This document shows positions 43,421-55,543 of a stretch of DNA of 64,000 nt, piece by piece. The translations under genes were made by a program, and so were the position numbers. Under the pieces are notes generated by a model that saw nothing but the letters and a program-made list of their open reading frames with translations, did not search any database and had not been told where the DNA came from. Position 1 is the first letter of the stretch. Each line of letters opens with the position of its first letter. This DNA comes from Magnolia sinica (lineage: Eukaryota; Streptophyta; Magnoliopsida; Magnoliales; Magnoliaceae). The DNA lies in assembly GCF_029962835.1 (NCBI RefSeq), contig NC_080588.1, forward strand, positions 40,593,001 through 40,657,000, given 5' to 3'.

Positions 43421-46400
43421 GTGGACAGGTTACAGCTATCAATGACAAAACATCATTCCCCGTACTTAATTGGCTGGATAAAAAAGGTAAACGAGACCAA
43501 GGTAACTGAACATTGCAGTCTCATTTTCAATTAGAAAAACTTATAAGGATCAAATATTTTGTGACATGGTTGACATGGAAGTATGCCATATGTTACTTAG
43601 TCGACCATGAAAATCGGACCGTGATGCAACTCACCGAGGACGAGTCAATATTTATGTCTTCGTCAAGAATAGTCGAAAAATAATCCTTACCCCTATGGAA
43701 CCAAAGAACTACCCTGAAGCTTCTAAAGTGGAGGGGAGTTCCATCCTGACCATTTGAGATTTTATGGAGGAATCTAAGAAAACTGGCGAGGCATACGCCA
43801 TAGTGGTGAAGGGCAAGGAATCAGAGTCCTCAAACATTCCTCCAAGTTTAAGCTTATTATTAAACGAATTCAAAGAAGTCTGGCCTGAAGATTTACTCGA
43901 TGGGTTGCCCCCATGAGGGACATCCAACATCACATAGACTTCGTCCCAGGGCCTAGCCTACTTAACTACCCTCATTATCGGATGAGTCCGAAGGAGTGTG
44001 AGATACTTCAGGGGCAGAGGTTGAGGAATTGATCCATAAGGGTCTTTTGAGAGAGAGCATGAGCCCATGTGTCGTACCATCGCTATTAACGTAAAAAAAG
44101 ATGGGAGTTGGCGTATGTGTGTAGATGGCTGGGTAATTAACAAAATTACCATCAAATATTGGTTCTCAATACTGTCATTGGATGACATGCTCGATATGCT
44201 AGAAGGGGCCAAGGTGTTCTCTAAGTTAGATCTAAGGACCGGGAACTATCGGATTCGCATCCGACCCGATGATGAGTGGAAAATGACATTTAAGACCAAG
44301 GGTTGTATGAGTGACTAGTCATGTCCTTCGGTCTATCGAATGCACTAAGCACTTTTATACATTTGATGAATAAAGTACTAAAACCGTTCACTGGCCGATT
44401 TCTGGTAGTATATTTTGATGACATCTTGATATATAGCTAGGATGAGACAGAGCATAGGGAACATCTCAGGCAGGTGTTGCAGGTCCTACAAGTTAATAAG
44501 TTGTACCTCAACTTGAAGAAGTGTATCTTTTTAACGAACAACTTGTTGTTCTTAAGATTTGTTGTGACGTCTACGGGCATCCGCGTGGACGATGAAAAGG
44601 TGCGAGCCATTAGGGAATGGCTGATCCTGACAAACATTCATGAAGTGAGGAGTTTCCATGGGTTGGAGACCTTCTATCGTCGATTTGTGCAGAATTTTAG
44701 CATGATAGTCGCACCTATTATAGATTACATGAAAAAGGGACCATTTCAGTGGACCGATGAGGTTGACAAGAGCTTTCATGAGATCAAGCATTGGTTGTCC
44801 ATGACATCGGTCTTGCTTCTTCCTAATTTTTACAAGCTATTTGAGGTTTAGTGTGACGCTTCATATGTTGGAATTGGAAGAGTATTATCACAGGAAGGCA
44901 GGCCGGTAGCCTTCTACAACGAGAAGCTCATCGAAGCCCGAAATAAGTAGTTGACGTATGAGCTTGAGTTGTACGCAATTGTTTGGGCGCTGTAACATTG
45001 GTGGCATTATCTGATTCAAAGAGAGTTTATTTTGTACACTAACCATCAAGTATTAAAGTTTATTAATAGTCAGACTAAAGTGAATCGTGTGCATGTTAGA
45101 TGGGTTGCATTTTTGTAGGAATTCACATTCGTTTTGAAGCACAAGTCAGGGTAGCAGAACAACGTGGCTGATGCACTTAGCCATTGTGCATCACTATGTT
45201 ACAATGAACAATGAGGTGCTCAGTTTTAACTGTCTCAAGTAGCTGTATGCTAAGGATGAAAACTTCAAAGATTCTTGGATGAAATGCCAGGAAGGTCAAC
45301 CCAATGACTGACATATACATGACGGATTCCTCTTCAAAGGGAATCGATTGTGCTTCTCCCAAAGTTCTCTGAGGGAGTAGATTATTCAGGAGCTACGTGG
45401 AGGTGGCCTTGGTGGACACCTTAGGCGAGACAAGACGCAAGCTCTTATGGAGGAAAGGTATTACTAGCCATAATTGGTACATGATGTTGGACAAGTAGTG
45501 TAATGTTGTCATGTTTGTCAGATCTCTAAGGAGAAATCTTAGAATACAGGTCTCTACACCCCATTATATGTGCCTGATGGCCCTTGAGAGGATTTATCTA
45601 TGGACTTCGTGCTTGATCTCTCACAAACACAACGCAACATAGATTCAGTATTCATAGTGGTAGATCGTTTCTCTAAGATGACGCACTTTATCCCATGCAA
45701 GAAGACTCTTGATGTAATATATGTAGCAAATATATTCTTCAGAGAGGTCATGCAGCTACACGGGATTACCAAAACCATTACTTCTGACCATGACACGAAA
45801 TTCATTAGCCACTTTTGGCGGACTTTGTAGACTCGATTCGATACACGACTTCATTTCGGTAGCGCTTACCACCCACAAACTGATGGGCAGACTAAAGTTG
45901 TGAATCGCATGTTGGGAAACCTCCTTCGATGTATTTCTGGTGAAAAATCAAAGCAATGAGATTTGGCCTCATCTCAAGCGGAGTTTGCATTCAACAATAT
46001 GGTGAACCACTCGACAAGGAAGTCTCCTTTCTAGATTATTTATGGTCGAGTGCCTTGCCACACACTTGACTTGATCCCTCTGCACAAGCTCTCAAGCATG
46101 AGTATTGTAGCAGAACATATGAGAGACAAGATCATGATCATTCATCTGGAGGTGCAAACTAAGCTACATGACTCGAACGAGAAGTACAAGGAGCAAGCAG
46201 ACAAGTATTAGAGACAAAAAGTGTTTGAGGTGGGTGACCACGTTATGGTCCATCTATGCAAAGAGAGATTTTCGACCAGGACATACAACAAATTAAAGAA
46301 TAAGAAGATTGGATCGGTACCGATCATCCAAAAGATCAATAACAACGCTTACATTGTTGATCTTCTGGATGACATGGCGATCTCACGGACTTTCAACGTC

Positions 46401-46463
46401 GCGAACCTGATCGAGTATCATGAACTAAAGCAGGAAGAGTTCTTTCGAAGTGGAGGGGACTAA
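43421..46463 (+). pseudogene. pol: pol of G2 (PR end, RT, RH, IN), broken
   Basis: Protease remainder 43421-43640. Reverse transcriptase 43860-44850: [48 protein letters not shown], then after a frameshift the active site [10 protein letters not shown] (about 44405-44435), followed by [10 protein letters not shown] and [15 protein letters not shown]. RNase H 44850-45190 with CDASYVGIG, LTYELELYAIV and NNVADALS. Integrase 45390-46230 with a CHVC zinc-finger end, the first Asp in [14 protein letters not shown], the second in [10 protein letters not shown], and [15 protein letters not shown]. The C-terminal segment 46221-46463 reads FEVGDHVMVHL...NAYIVDLL...FNVANLIEYHE and stops next to the 3' LTR. 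Stops and frameshifts occur throughout. Confidence 0.9.
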
Positions 46464-47129
46464 TGTAGAGCAGGTCACAGACAGTTTAGTGGCCAAGATG
46501 GATTAGAAGAGGCCTAATCAATCACAAGCAGAAGTGATCCAGACTGTCAGGACCTTAAATCGGGCGTATCTCGCAATCCAGAATGAGTTATAGCCAGGTT
46601 GTGAATACTAAATTTACAAAATACCATTAGATCGATGGTCGAATTCCCGTTTTATTTTTGTTTTTACTATTTATCGTAAGTTTTAGTTTGAGTATAACTC
46701 TTCATCCATTGGGCTTTAGGAGTTGCGCCCAACATGAAAAGTGCTTAGAATAATTAGGGGAACATCATGATATGGTCAAATAGGATACTATTTTTGGTAG
46801 AAAACCATGCGCACTAGTAGACATCACGACCATTTATAAATAGTAAGTTTACTATTTATAGTAAGTCATGAATTCTAAGAGTTTTAGTTGCAGTTTGATT
46901 CTGAAACTTCTCTCATGGCTTAATATCCCTATTTAAGGGGTTGTGAACTCGTTTATTTCATTCATCAATCAAATTACAAATTTTATAGAATTTATTTTCT
47001 ATTTTCCTTGCTTTTTCCTCGTGGATTCGAGAAGTCTCTATGAGGAGTCCAGAGAAGCTCCGTAGATTCAGAGTAGTTATCCCCTTGAGGAAGATGGTGA
47101 TCGACCTCATCACGTTCATCCCTGCGTAA
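46461..47129 (+). repeat. 3' LTR of G2 (669 bp)
   Basis: Begins TAATGTAGAGC (TG changed to TA) straight after a purine tract, AAGTGGAGGGGAC (46448-46460). It ends near 47129, where the terminal C is also changed, and AAAAT follows. It is shorter than the 5' LTR because of one internal deletion. Confidence 0.85.
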
Positions 47130-47134
47130 AAAAT

Positions 47135-47979
47135 CTATAAAGTCAAATGTAGCTCTTTGGAGGTGAGTATTGCGGTGAGGTAGAAGACGGGTTATGGAAT
47201 AGGCAGTAAGGAGATCCCACTCCATAGAGATAGAACTTGAGGCTTTGGTCTCAATGGATAGAACAAAGAGATAGCTCTTGAGGCCCTAGTCTCAATGGAT
47301 AGACCAAAGAAGAAGATGTTTCTACCTTGAAAATCCGAGAATATTTTCCTGATGGCTTCCTTTGGGAGGAACTTAGCATAAAAAATGTGATTATTCATTT
47401 CTCTCCAAATATGCCATGCAAGGGCAGAAGAAAAACCTATTAAGGTAATTAAAAATTTAGTCAGTAGAGTTATCCACAATATATGCGATTGACTGTAAAA
47501 TAGCTAGGTAAGAAATAAAAGGGATAAGAAGCTTAAAATGCATTCTTTCTCAAATCTAATGGATGAACCTACAAGAAATAACATGTGGCTAATAGATTCA
47601 ACTCATTTTTGACAGAAAACACAAGCAATATCATTTATAGCATTAAACTTAGAAAGCATGTCTTTTATTTTTAGCCATGTAAAATAACCATCCATGTAAT
47701 TATGGAGTGCCTAGGAATGAACCCATTGAACAAAACAAAATCAATCCAAGGGGGTTGGGATGAATGGCCTTACAAGCCTTTATAGCATAATTGAAGAAGA
47801 GAGAACCCTTAGGACAGAGTTCAGACTACTTTGTCATCAATTGGGATAATCTAGCGTATTCTAATTTCCTAAAAGATTTGAGCTACCTCTCGAGAGTTAA
47901 GATAATGGAATTTTCATTTATTATCTTAGATGAAAGTAGTAACAATTAATAAGGATGTTATTATTGTTTGAATTAATTT
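47135..47979 (-). pseudogene. LINE (non-LTR) reverse-transcriptase C-terminal remnant
   Basis: On the minus strand the open frame 47479-47192 contains SSALAWHIWREMNNHIFY, the block that follows the zinc-binding domain in plant L1-type LINE proteins. Upstream on the same strand (about 47900-47500), in broken frames, are CVFCQK and VESISHMLFLVGSS, resembling the zf-RVT cysteine cluster. Stops and frameshifts are frequent and the catalytic RT domain is absent. G3 cuts it at 47980, and G2 lies on the other side. A short minus-strand frame at 47225-46992 crosses into the G2 LTR and is not part of it. Confidence 0.7.
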
Positions 47980-49408
47980 TGTTAAGTTTCAAATATTGCA
48001 TATTTCCCCCTATTTATATCCTAGTTTTATGAACATGATAATGCTTAATGGGTATATTTTATACATGTTTGTATTGCAAGGTGAATCTGAGAGCTTAGAT
48101 CGAAAACAATGTCGAAAGCATGAATTTGATGCTTAAGAATCACCAAAGCAAGGAGTGGATCTTAAGAGACCAAGATTAGAGATTTTAAGACCTCAAGATC
48201 CAAGAAAACTTAATATAAAAGATGAAGAAAGACTGGAGAAGATTACAAAGTCCGTAGCAGAAAAACAGGCTAGTTTAATCCGATCGAAACCCAATTTGTC
48301 CGACCAAAATCACACGAAATAGTCCAACAACCAGAGATGAATTTCATGGCTAATTCGGTTTGATCGATGGGTAATTCGGTTCGACCAAAACCAAATTCAG
48401 TCTGACCGAAGGAAGGATTCGGTGCGACCAAAAGTGCACAAAAAGCTCCAGTGCTAAAAGGAGTTAATTCAGTCCGATCAAAACCAAGCTCAGTGTGATC
48501 GAAATCGGGCAGTCGTTGAAGATAAAATTCGATCACAATTCGAACTCAACTTCCGTCCGACGGAAGCCTAACTTTGCTGCATAAATTTTAAGCGGTTTTC
48601 AAAGTCGGTCGATCAAAGCTTGTAAATATGGGTTCTTTAAGGAGTTCTAAGCATGAATTAGGGTTGGAAGAGTGGAGTAAGGTGTTGGAGAATTTCTAGG
48701 AGTTATTGTTTCTTCCCCAATCTTCTTCTTTTAGTTAGTTTTTATGTTTTCTTTAAGAGTTTTAGTTTCAATCATGTTAATGGTTAACTAAACCTCTTAG
48801 CTAGGGCTAAGAGGTGAAGCTTGTAGCATGCTGGGATGTTTATCTTGCGTTGATTCTTATTTATGTTGAACTTCATTAAATTATAGTTTGAATTAAGGAA
48901 TATTTTCAATTTTCTATGGTTTATTATGACTCAAATTACAATAGGTGTTGTGATGGCTTTAAATATCTTCTTATTTATTTTGATATTGTTGAGATTGGTA
49001 AGACTCGTGATTCACCATCATCTCCTAGGCATGGTGGATGGTTGAATTCCCTTCCAATCATCACAATTGTTCTTTATGTGTGAATTAATTCAATGAAAGG
49101 TTTAGATTTGGTTTAATTGTTTCATCTTCCAACTGGATAAGATATGACTCTGCTTCCAGTTGTGTTCATTGAATCAAGTGAGGTAGTATCCTGATAGCTA
49201 CAAGTGGATCCTTGGTGCTCTAGTTCCCTTTTGATTATTGATAATTCGTTCACAATTATTCTCATCTATTCTAAATTTTAATTTATATCTTTTTCTAGTT
49301 CTAGTTCTAGTTATTTTCAGAATATGTACAAGTTTAGTCCCTGTGGATTCGACCACGGTCTCACCAAGTTATTGCTACATCGTGACCCTACACTCGGGGT
49401 TATAAACA
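47980..49408 (+). repeat. 5' LTR of gypsy element G3 (1,429 bp)
   Basis: Starts TGTTAAGTTTC and ends TAAACA, followed by a primer site. It belongs to the same LTR family as G1 (28711-34119). The zone 48270-48560 before the TATA region has repeats of the type TTCGGT..GACCGAA and CGATCGAA instead of the TCGATGACATCGA seen in G1. The minus-strand ORF 48270-48536 is a translation of these repeats. The TATA box seen in G1 (CTATAAATA) reads TTGTAAATA here. Confidence 0.85.
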
Positions 49409-49414
49409 AGTTTT

Positions 49415-49433
49415 TGGCACCACTGCCGGGGAC
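49415..49433 (+). other. Primer binding site of G3
   Basis: TGGCACCACTGCCGGGGAC, six bases inside the LTR. This is the primer site wording typical of plant Athila/Tat-type gypsy elements, usually TGGCGCC.TTGCCGGGGA, with two changes. Confidence 0.85.
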
Positions 49434-49769
49434 TACGATTGCATTTTTTTGAGATTAATTAGTATTAGAATTAGTTTAAGATTAGGGTTAAGTTTTTTTT
49501 TCTAGGTTTGGATTTTCTGAAATTATTTATTGGAATTAACTTTGTTTTTTGTTTTGTAGAATCCTAATGTAGCAACTCCGATTCGGTAACTTCTTTCCAA
49601 TTCTCTTTTATCTTTTCCTATTGCTGTAGTTTTCAAATCTCTTTTTAAGCTTTAATTGTTTAGAATTCGAGGGCTGTGAGTGTTTCATGCCCAAGTGGGT
49701 TTGTGACAACACTCTGTCTCTTGAGTGAAGGAGGATTAGTTGAAGGTTGCCTATCCATCACCGGATTAG
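49434..49769 (+). other. Leader of G3
   Basis: AT-rich untranslated sequence between primer site and gag, with T-runs near 49494-49502. No ORF of note. Confidence 0.6.
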
Positions 49770-50019
49770 ACACCACTTAAGATCCTCTGAGTCAGTAGAA
49801 GTGATAGCTCCACATCAACCTTAGCGCCCAGTTGAGGAAGTCCAGGATGAGAATGAGGTGCATCATGCACCCTCGCCTCGTACTCTACGAGATTATTTAC
49901 AACTGGCGGGGGTGAGTACACCTTCCTGCATGATATTTCCATTGAATGCAAGAACCATGGATGTTAAATCGGGAGTAATTCAACTCCTTCTAAGTTTCAT
50001 GGATTAGAATATGAAAGTC

Positions 50020-52432
50020 TGAAAGTGCCCTAGGTTGTCAATTAGCATGAGTGTTGAGTTGGCTAGAGAAAGAAGCTCCATAGGAAGATCAATCATCCGT
50101 CTGCCTCAACTGGATGTGTGCCTGAACTCACCACAGGTAAATCTAAGCCTCACATCCCATGTCCCAAAACACCAGGTAATTAAAACCCTTAAAATTGATT
50201 AGAATATCATGGGGTTTTTAAGTTAGAAAACTTTTTTTAAAAATTGTAAAAAATCTTTGAGTTTTCTTCCTTTATCGATTTATCGAGAGACTGTTCAATA
50301 TAATCGAATAGTGCTGTCGATGTCATTGATGACCAATCGATACCATCGAAATGAGGACAAAAGATGTCCAGCAACCACATATATTTTTAAACGGATTTAT
50401 CGATGTATCGATATACCTATCGATATCATCGAACTTTGAATCTTGAGTCTATCGAAGTCGAATCGGCACATCGAATGTGTCTCTGTTTTTCTATGGAAAA
50501 TCATAAAATCTTCGATATATCAAAGTTCTCCTCGATATCCTCGGAATTTCAATTTCGATGATATCGGAAGGACTTCGATGGTATCGGTTTTGGACACTCT
50601 GTTTTCCGGCAATATTTTCAGGTTGTTCTTTCAAGGATCGAGGGTCACTCGATAGAATTGATATTCAAATATCAATGATATCGAGGCCAGGTTGATGGCA
50701 TCAAGAATGGACATAATCTGTCCAGCAAGCTTAACTAGAAAATCCTTTAGATTTATCAATGCATCGACACGACTATCAATATTATCGACATTCAAATTTC
50801 GATGATATCGAGTGTGCCTCGATCATTCTTTTAACCTGAAATATTTCAAAGGCAAGTCTCTCATATTTTTCAAATGTCGAGGAATCGAACCTCGTATCGA
50901 TGCAATCGGAGTTTGAAATTCGATGATATTGACACACGTTTTAATGCCTTTGACCAGTTGGCAAATTCAAAAGCGTTTGACATTTAAGTTTGTGTTACTG
51001 AGCGGCCAGTCGATGAAATTGAGAGTATACGCTCGATGAGATCGACCCTGCTCGATGATATCAAACTCTGTCATAAATGTGACCATTTTATATCTGTTAG
51101 AACCTTTTACCTATTTATAGAAAGCTTATCCTTAGTTGCTGGTAGAGAAAGAAGAGAGTGCTTTTGAGTGTTTAACCTTAGATCATATACCCAAAGCCCT
51201 TTCTCTCATGGAAGTTCATCCTCCAATCCACCCTCATCATTGACATTCAATAGAGTAGATTGGGGAATGAACTTCCGCATTCAAGGATCCTCCAGCTACC
51301 ACCTTAATGGCAAATCATTAAGCTGGGATGCCTTGAATGCATAGATGATTGGAATTGCTCTATCTCCCTTATAGGAAAATATTCAATAGAGTAGGATTCC
51401 ATTATAACCCTGACCTAACCCGTTGCCATGTATTGGTACATCTCCTGAGTTTCGGATCAAGGAAGCTAAAGTTCTTCATCAAAGGAGGAGATCTTCAACA
51501 ATGCACTGAAAGGGACTCATCTTCTTATCTTAAGTTATTAGAGTCTGGAGGACCCTTGTGATCATTCCTTTGTAGGATTGGGTCTAAGGTGTTTCTCACC
51601 CCTTGCAAGCCCTCGTAGGAGGCCTCCAACAGGAGTGTACGTGGTGGGTGCTTTGTGTTGACCCTTTCTCTGTGGAGAGTATAAACGTTAGGTCTTTTAT
51701 GTAGGTCCTTGACCAGAGTGGTCTAAAAGTTGGGTGCATTGTGTTGACCCTTGCTCGTGGGAGTATAAACAAGTGAGGTTCCTTGAGTGGATCCCTAGCC
51801 AGTGTGCTTAAAATCGGGTGCTTTGTGTTGACCCTTGCTCATGGGAGCATAAAAAAGTGAGGTTCCTTGAGTGGATCCTTGGCTAGTGTGCCTAAAATCG
51901 GGTGCTATGTGTTGACCCTTACTCATGGGAGCATAAATTATCAGCCTAGGTGTAGGTTGTACTGGTTAGAGGTGAACCTGATTTAAAACCTACGGTTTGA
52001 GGTGAACCTGTTGTGAAACCTCCTTAGTGAAATCCAGTACACTCAAGGGTTGAGTGCGTTTACCGAGAGTGGAGTAGACAAGTAGTCGAATCACTATGAA
52101 AATGACTGTGTTTGTGATTGATATTTGTCTTTGATTACTTGTGTGATTTCATTAAATGCTTTCATATTTGATCATACCTCACACACAGTTACATCCATCA
52201 TAAACTCTGAATTGCATCATGTTTATCATTAAATTAGTTTTATGATTGGATCCTCTAATTGGAAGCCATTAGAGTTACTTTGAAGAAATCCTGATTCATG
52301 CATATCTACTTAGGACAAGTTTGATAGGATTTTAAATAAACCATAAAATTTTTATAAAAGTCCTATTCACCCCCCTCTAGGACATATTGGCATATTCCTA
52401 CCTCAACTAAAGCGTTGATTACCGTAATTTCA
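50020..52432 (+). mobile_element. Solo LTR of the element-A family (2,413 bp)
   Basis: Starts TGAAAGTGCCCTAGG and ends GTAATTTCA; AAGTC flanks it at 50015-50019 and 52433-52437. It matches the LTRs of A in reverse orientation along its whole length, so it sits on the plus strand. No internal region remains, as expected after LTR-LTR recombination. The inverted-repeat array is at about 50270-51070, including TCGATATCATCGA at 50420-50432. The TATA-like TATTTATA is at 51112-51119. Confidence 0.95.
51112..51119 (+). promoter_or_regulatory. TATA-like box of the A-family solo LTR
   Basis: TATTTATA about 55 bp downstream of the last TCGATGATATC unit of the inverted-repeat array. The first transcribed stretch would include 'gcttatccttagttgctgg'. 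Confidence 0.5.
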
Positions 52433-52806
52433 AAGTCCATATTTGTATATGAAAGAGTTTGATGAGATAATATCCACACTACACTTTCCAAACATATTCG
52501 AGGACACAGTTAGACTGAAATTATTCCCTTTCTCCTTGAAAGAAAAGGCTAAGTTGTGGTTGCATTCCTTAAGACCATGGTCCATTGGCACATGAGATGA
52601 GATGACAAGGGAGTTCCTTAAAAAGTTCTTCCCATATCATAAAACGAATACCTTAAGGAAGACAATCATGAATTTTACACAAAAAGAGGATGAAACTTTC
52701 TTCCAATGTTGGGAGCAATTTAAGGATCTCATAAATTCATGTCCACAACATGGCTGCAAAACATGATGAATAAGGAGCTTTTTCTATGAAGGATTGAACT
52801 CACTCA

Positions 52807-53242
52807 TGTAAGGCCCATATCATAGTCCATACTGTTCTTTAGGATCCATGGTCCTCCAGGTTGAATTCTAGTGACCCGCGATGTGTATATAACATTTGTG
52901 CATGACCTTGAGTCGTACCCTATCAACTTGAATTGGTTCAACTCGAAACTTGTACCCTAGCGATCGCGTCGTCGCTGTGGTTCCAACGTCGTGTCTCGCG
53001 CGCCAATGCGATACCCAAGCTAGGAGATGTGGACCTGCATTTATTTGAAGGAAATCTTGTGCGTTGCCAATTCTGAGAGAATCTCTGCAATCTATCACGT
53101 CAATCAATCACCTCAAGTCAAGTACACATCCCATCACTCCCCTTACAACACCCAAACCTCTCCCATTCCCAAAGTTAACTCTCTCCACCATCCCTTCCTT
53201 ACACCCATCACCCATCACTCACCTATCCCTTTTCATCCTATC

Positions 53243-53287
<45 letters not shown>

Positions 53288-53573
53288 AAATCCATCTCCC
53301 AAGTAACCCAAGAGAGCCAACGTCCAAGCTATTCCAAAAGAGCCAAGTGTGGCCCACTTCCCTGCCCCAAAAAAACTCTCATCTCCACCATCCAAACCTC
53401 ATCATCCACCATTAAAGGTTGACCATAGGAGCTAAGGAAGCTAAGGGACTAAGAAAGAGTGATATAGGTGGGTGATTTTAGGATATCCACTGTTGATTTC
53501 CGTTTAAGGGCCCACTTATGATGGGACCAACTTTAATGTATGTGTTGTGATCTAAGAGGGGTCCCTCCGCTAC
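52807..53573 (-). mobile_element. Family X fragment, inverted (copy 3)
   Basis: Reverse complement of the 3' end of copy 1. TGTAAGGCCCATATCATAG at 52807 mirrors the end at 10173, and 'ttctgagagaatctctgcaa' at 53083 mirrors 9891-9910. The CT tract at 53245-53282 mirrors the GA tract. It is cut by element D at 53574. The open frames 53027-53422 arise from CT- and TC-rich repeats. Confidence 0.8.
53245..53282. repeat. (CT)n microsatellite
   Basis: About nineteen CT units, part of the inverted family X fragment. Confidence 0.95.
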
Positions 53574-55459
53574 TGTAAGTGCTATGGTTTTATGCTCCTT
53601 TGGTTGTCAAATTTTGTGGTGCCAAAACATCAATCTATGTCTTGTGTAGCTCATTGGTATATATGATCAAGACATTGTATCACCTCTCTAAACACTTTGC
53701 TTCAAGTCAAGAACGAAGAACTACTTCAAACTATTTCAAGAAATGCAAGTACAAGCTACAACGAAAGAAGTGATCTTGTTCAAAGACTCAAGTTAGTGTA
53801 CAATGCAAGATGAAGTGTAATTCAAGCTCTAGAAGATCTCAAGCTCAATGTTACATCAAGTAGAGAGATCTCAAGCTTTACAATCTTCAAAGGTCAACTA
53901 TCATCTGAAGAAATGAAGTCTCAATGTTCATACCTCACTTCCAAGGTATGATTGACCCAAGATTGACCTTAGGGTAGGTCATTTTGATACATAATTCAAA
54001 TAGAATTACTTTACATGTATTTAGACTGTTCTAAGACTAGTCCTGAACTCTATTCGACTAGTTCTAGCTCTGGCTCGACTAGTCCAAGAAATTTCTAGAC
54101 CAATCCTAAGTTGTTGTAATTTTTAAAATTTTTTTGGTTGAGCTACAACCAGTCCTGGAGACTGCTCGATCGGTCGTAGGAACAGTGACGACTCATTCCA
54201 GGACTAGTCATGCACCTCCAACTCAAACTCCAACGACTAAATCTGGTGCCTCACGACCAGTCGTAGGATGCTCACAACCAGTCGTGGAGGGGTCACGATC
54301 GATCGTGGACACCCTACTACCAGTCATGAAACGGTTTTATCCAATTGCGCTTAAAATTTTAAAAATCTGTTCGGTCTACTACCAGTCGTAGTGTCCTCAG
54401 GACCAGTCGTAGATGCAATTTCTGCAACTATAAATAGAACATGAATTTCAGAGTTTCATATCGAATTTCAAGTAAAATCAAGGCATCACTCTAAGATAAG
54501 TTTGTGTTCATTTTTAAGCTATATTATGCATATTTAATATTCTCTTTTGTTAGCTTTATTAATTTGATTTTGCTTCTATATTTCAATCTGAATTGAAAAT
54601 AGGAATTCGAATCAAAATCAAATATAGCTAGCCCAACTGGTTTAAATTAAAATCAATTAGAACCTAGAACCATTTCAAAGTGAGTATTGGACATTGAACT
54701 TCCACATTCGAACTTCTACTTCGATTGGTTCTTCTGGGTTGCTACAAAAGGAGAAATTCAGGTATTTTACTGTATTGTAAATTTCTTTTATTTTGATTTT
54801 TGTTTGAGATTAAGCCAGAAAAATCTCAATCTATTGGTTATCGGAGGAGAGCTAGGAAAACTCAGAAGTGGGGTTTTTAAATTGTGTAAGCCCATTGAAA
54901 GACACAATTGTGAAGGTTTTAGGTGAACTTGTGAAACCTATTTTCATAGTGAACGCTGATATCCCCTGTGTGAGGATATTAGGAGTGGAGTAGCAATTTG
55001 TGTGGCTGTTGTTTAACAGTTGGTGAACACACAGGCGAACCACTATAATTCTTTATGTATTGTGGTTTGAATGTTTGCTTAATTTCTATATCATTTATCA
55101 TTCAAAATTATGGGATGTATGTGTGGATGTTAATGTTGTAATATTTACATTTCAAGCACTGTGGGGAATGTTGTAATAGTTTAGATTTCAATTCTTGTTA
55201 TTTCCTTTTTGTTCCTTTATAGTTTTAGCTTTTATTTCTCTAATTATTCTAGTAAGGTTGTCCTGCCATAAACCCTTGGTTTTTATAATGAAAGGTTGTC
55301 CTTAGAACAACTAGATTTTGTGATTGCTTTACATTCTATATTGTGAATTATTATCTTTCCTTTTCTCGGCTATCTTATTGTTTTATTCCACTGTTATTAT
55401 TTTAAATTTGGCATAGTCCTATTCAGCCCCCCTCTAAGACATATAACTAGGCCTTTTCA
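53574..55459 (+). repeat. 5' LTR of element D (1,886 bp)
   Basis: Starts TGTAAGTGCTATGG and ends CCTTTTCA. The inverted-repeat array at 54035-54415 mixes CGACTAGT, CGACCAGTCGTAGG and CGATCGATCGTGG forms. The TATA box is 54429-54436. It lacks the TA/TG microsatellite of B2. Confidence 0.9.
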
Positions 55460-55461
55460 AG

Positions 55462-55473
55462 TAGTATCAGAGC
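55462..55473 (+). other. Primer binding site of D
   Basis: TAGTATCAGAGC, the consensus with G to A at position 2, which would weaken pairing with the primer tRNA. Confidence 0.8.
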
Positions 55474-55543
55474 CTAATAGCTTGTTCTAATTCTTTATAT
55501 TTGGATTTATTTCTTGAGTTAATCGATCTAAGCTATTGATAAG

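Larger units (their letters stand above)
38161..47129 (+). mobile_element. Ty3/gypsy element G2, full-length with nested insertion
   Basis: LTRs 38161-38883 and 46461-47129 flank gag-PR-RT-RH-IN in gypsy order. AAAAT at 38156-38160 and 47130-47134 is a 5-bp target duplication, provided the terminal CA of the 3' LTR has become AA. Removing the 3,085-bp insert Y and its duplication leaves about 5.9 kb, a normal size for a compact plant chromovirus-type element. The Met primer site and the 'YNKLK.KK.G' integrase end fit that group, but no chromodomain is seen. All ORFs are broken. Confidence 0.9.
49770..52806 (+). pseudogene. gag: gag of G3, split by a solo LTR and cut by family X
   Basis: Part 1 (49770-50019) reads RTLRDYLQLAGVSTPSCMIFPLN and VIQLLLSFMD, the N-terminal region of Athila/Tat-like Gag. 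The solo LTR at 50020-52432 interrupts codons of EYESPYLYMKEFDEI. Removing it together with one AAGTC copy restores the frame across the site. Part 2 (52438-52806) contains the retrotransposon gag domain: LKLFPFSLKEKAKLWLHSL, a stop after PWSIGT, EFLKKFFPYHKTNTLRKTI, QKEDETFFQCWEQFKDL and FYEGLNSLM. It ends where family X begins at 52807; pol is not present. Confidence 0.85.
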
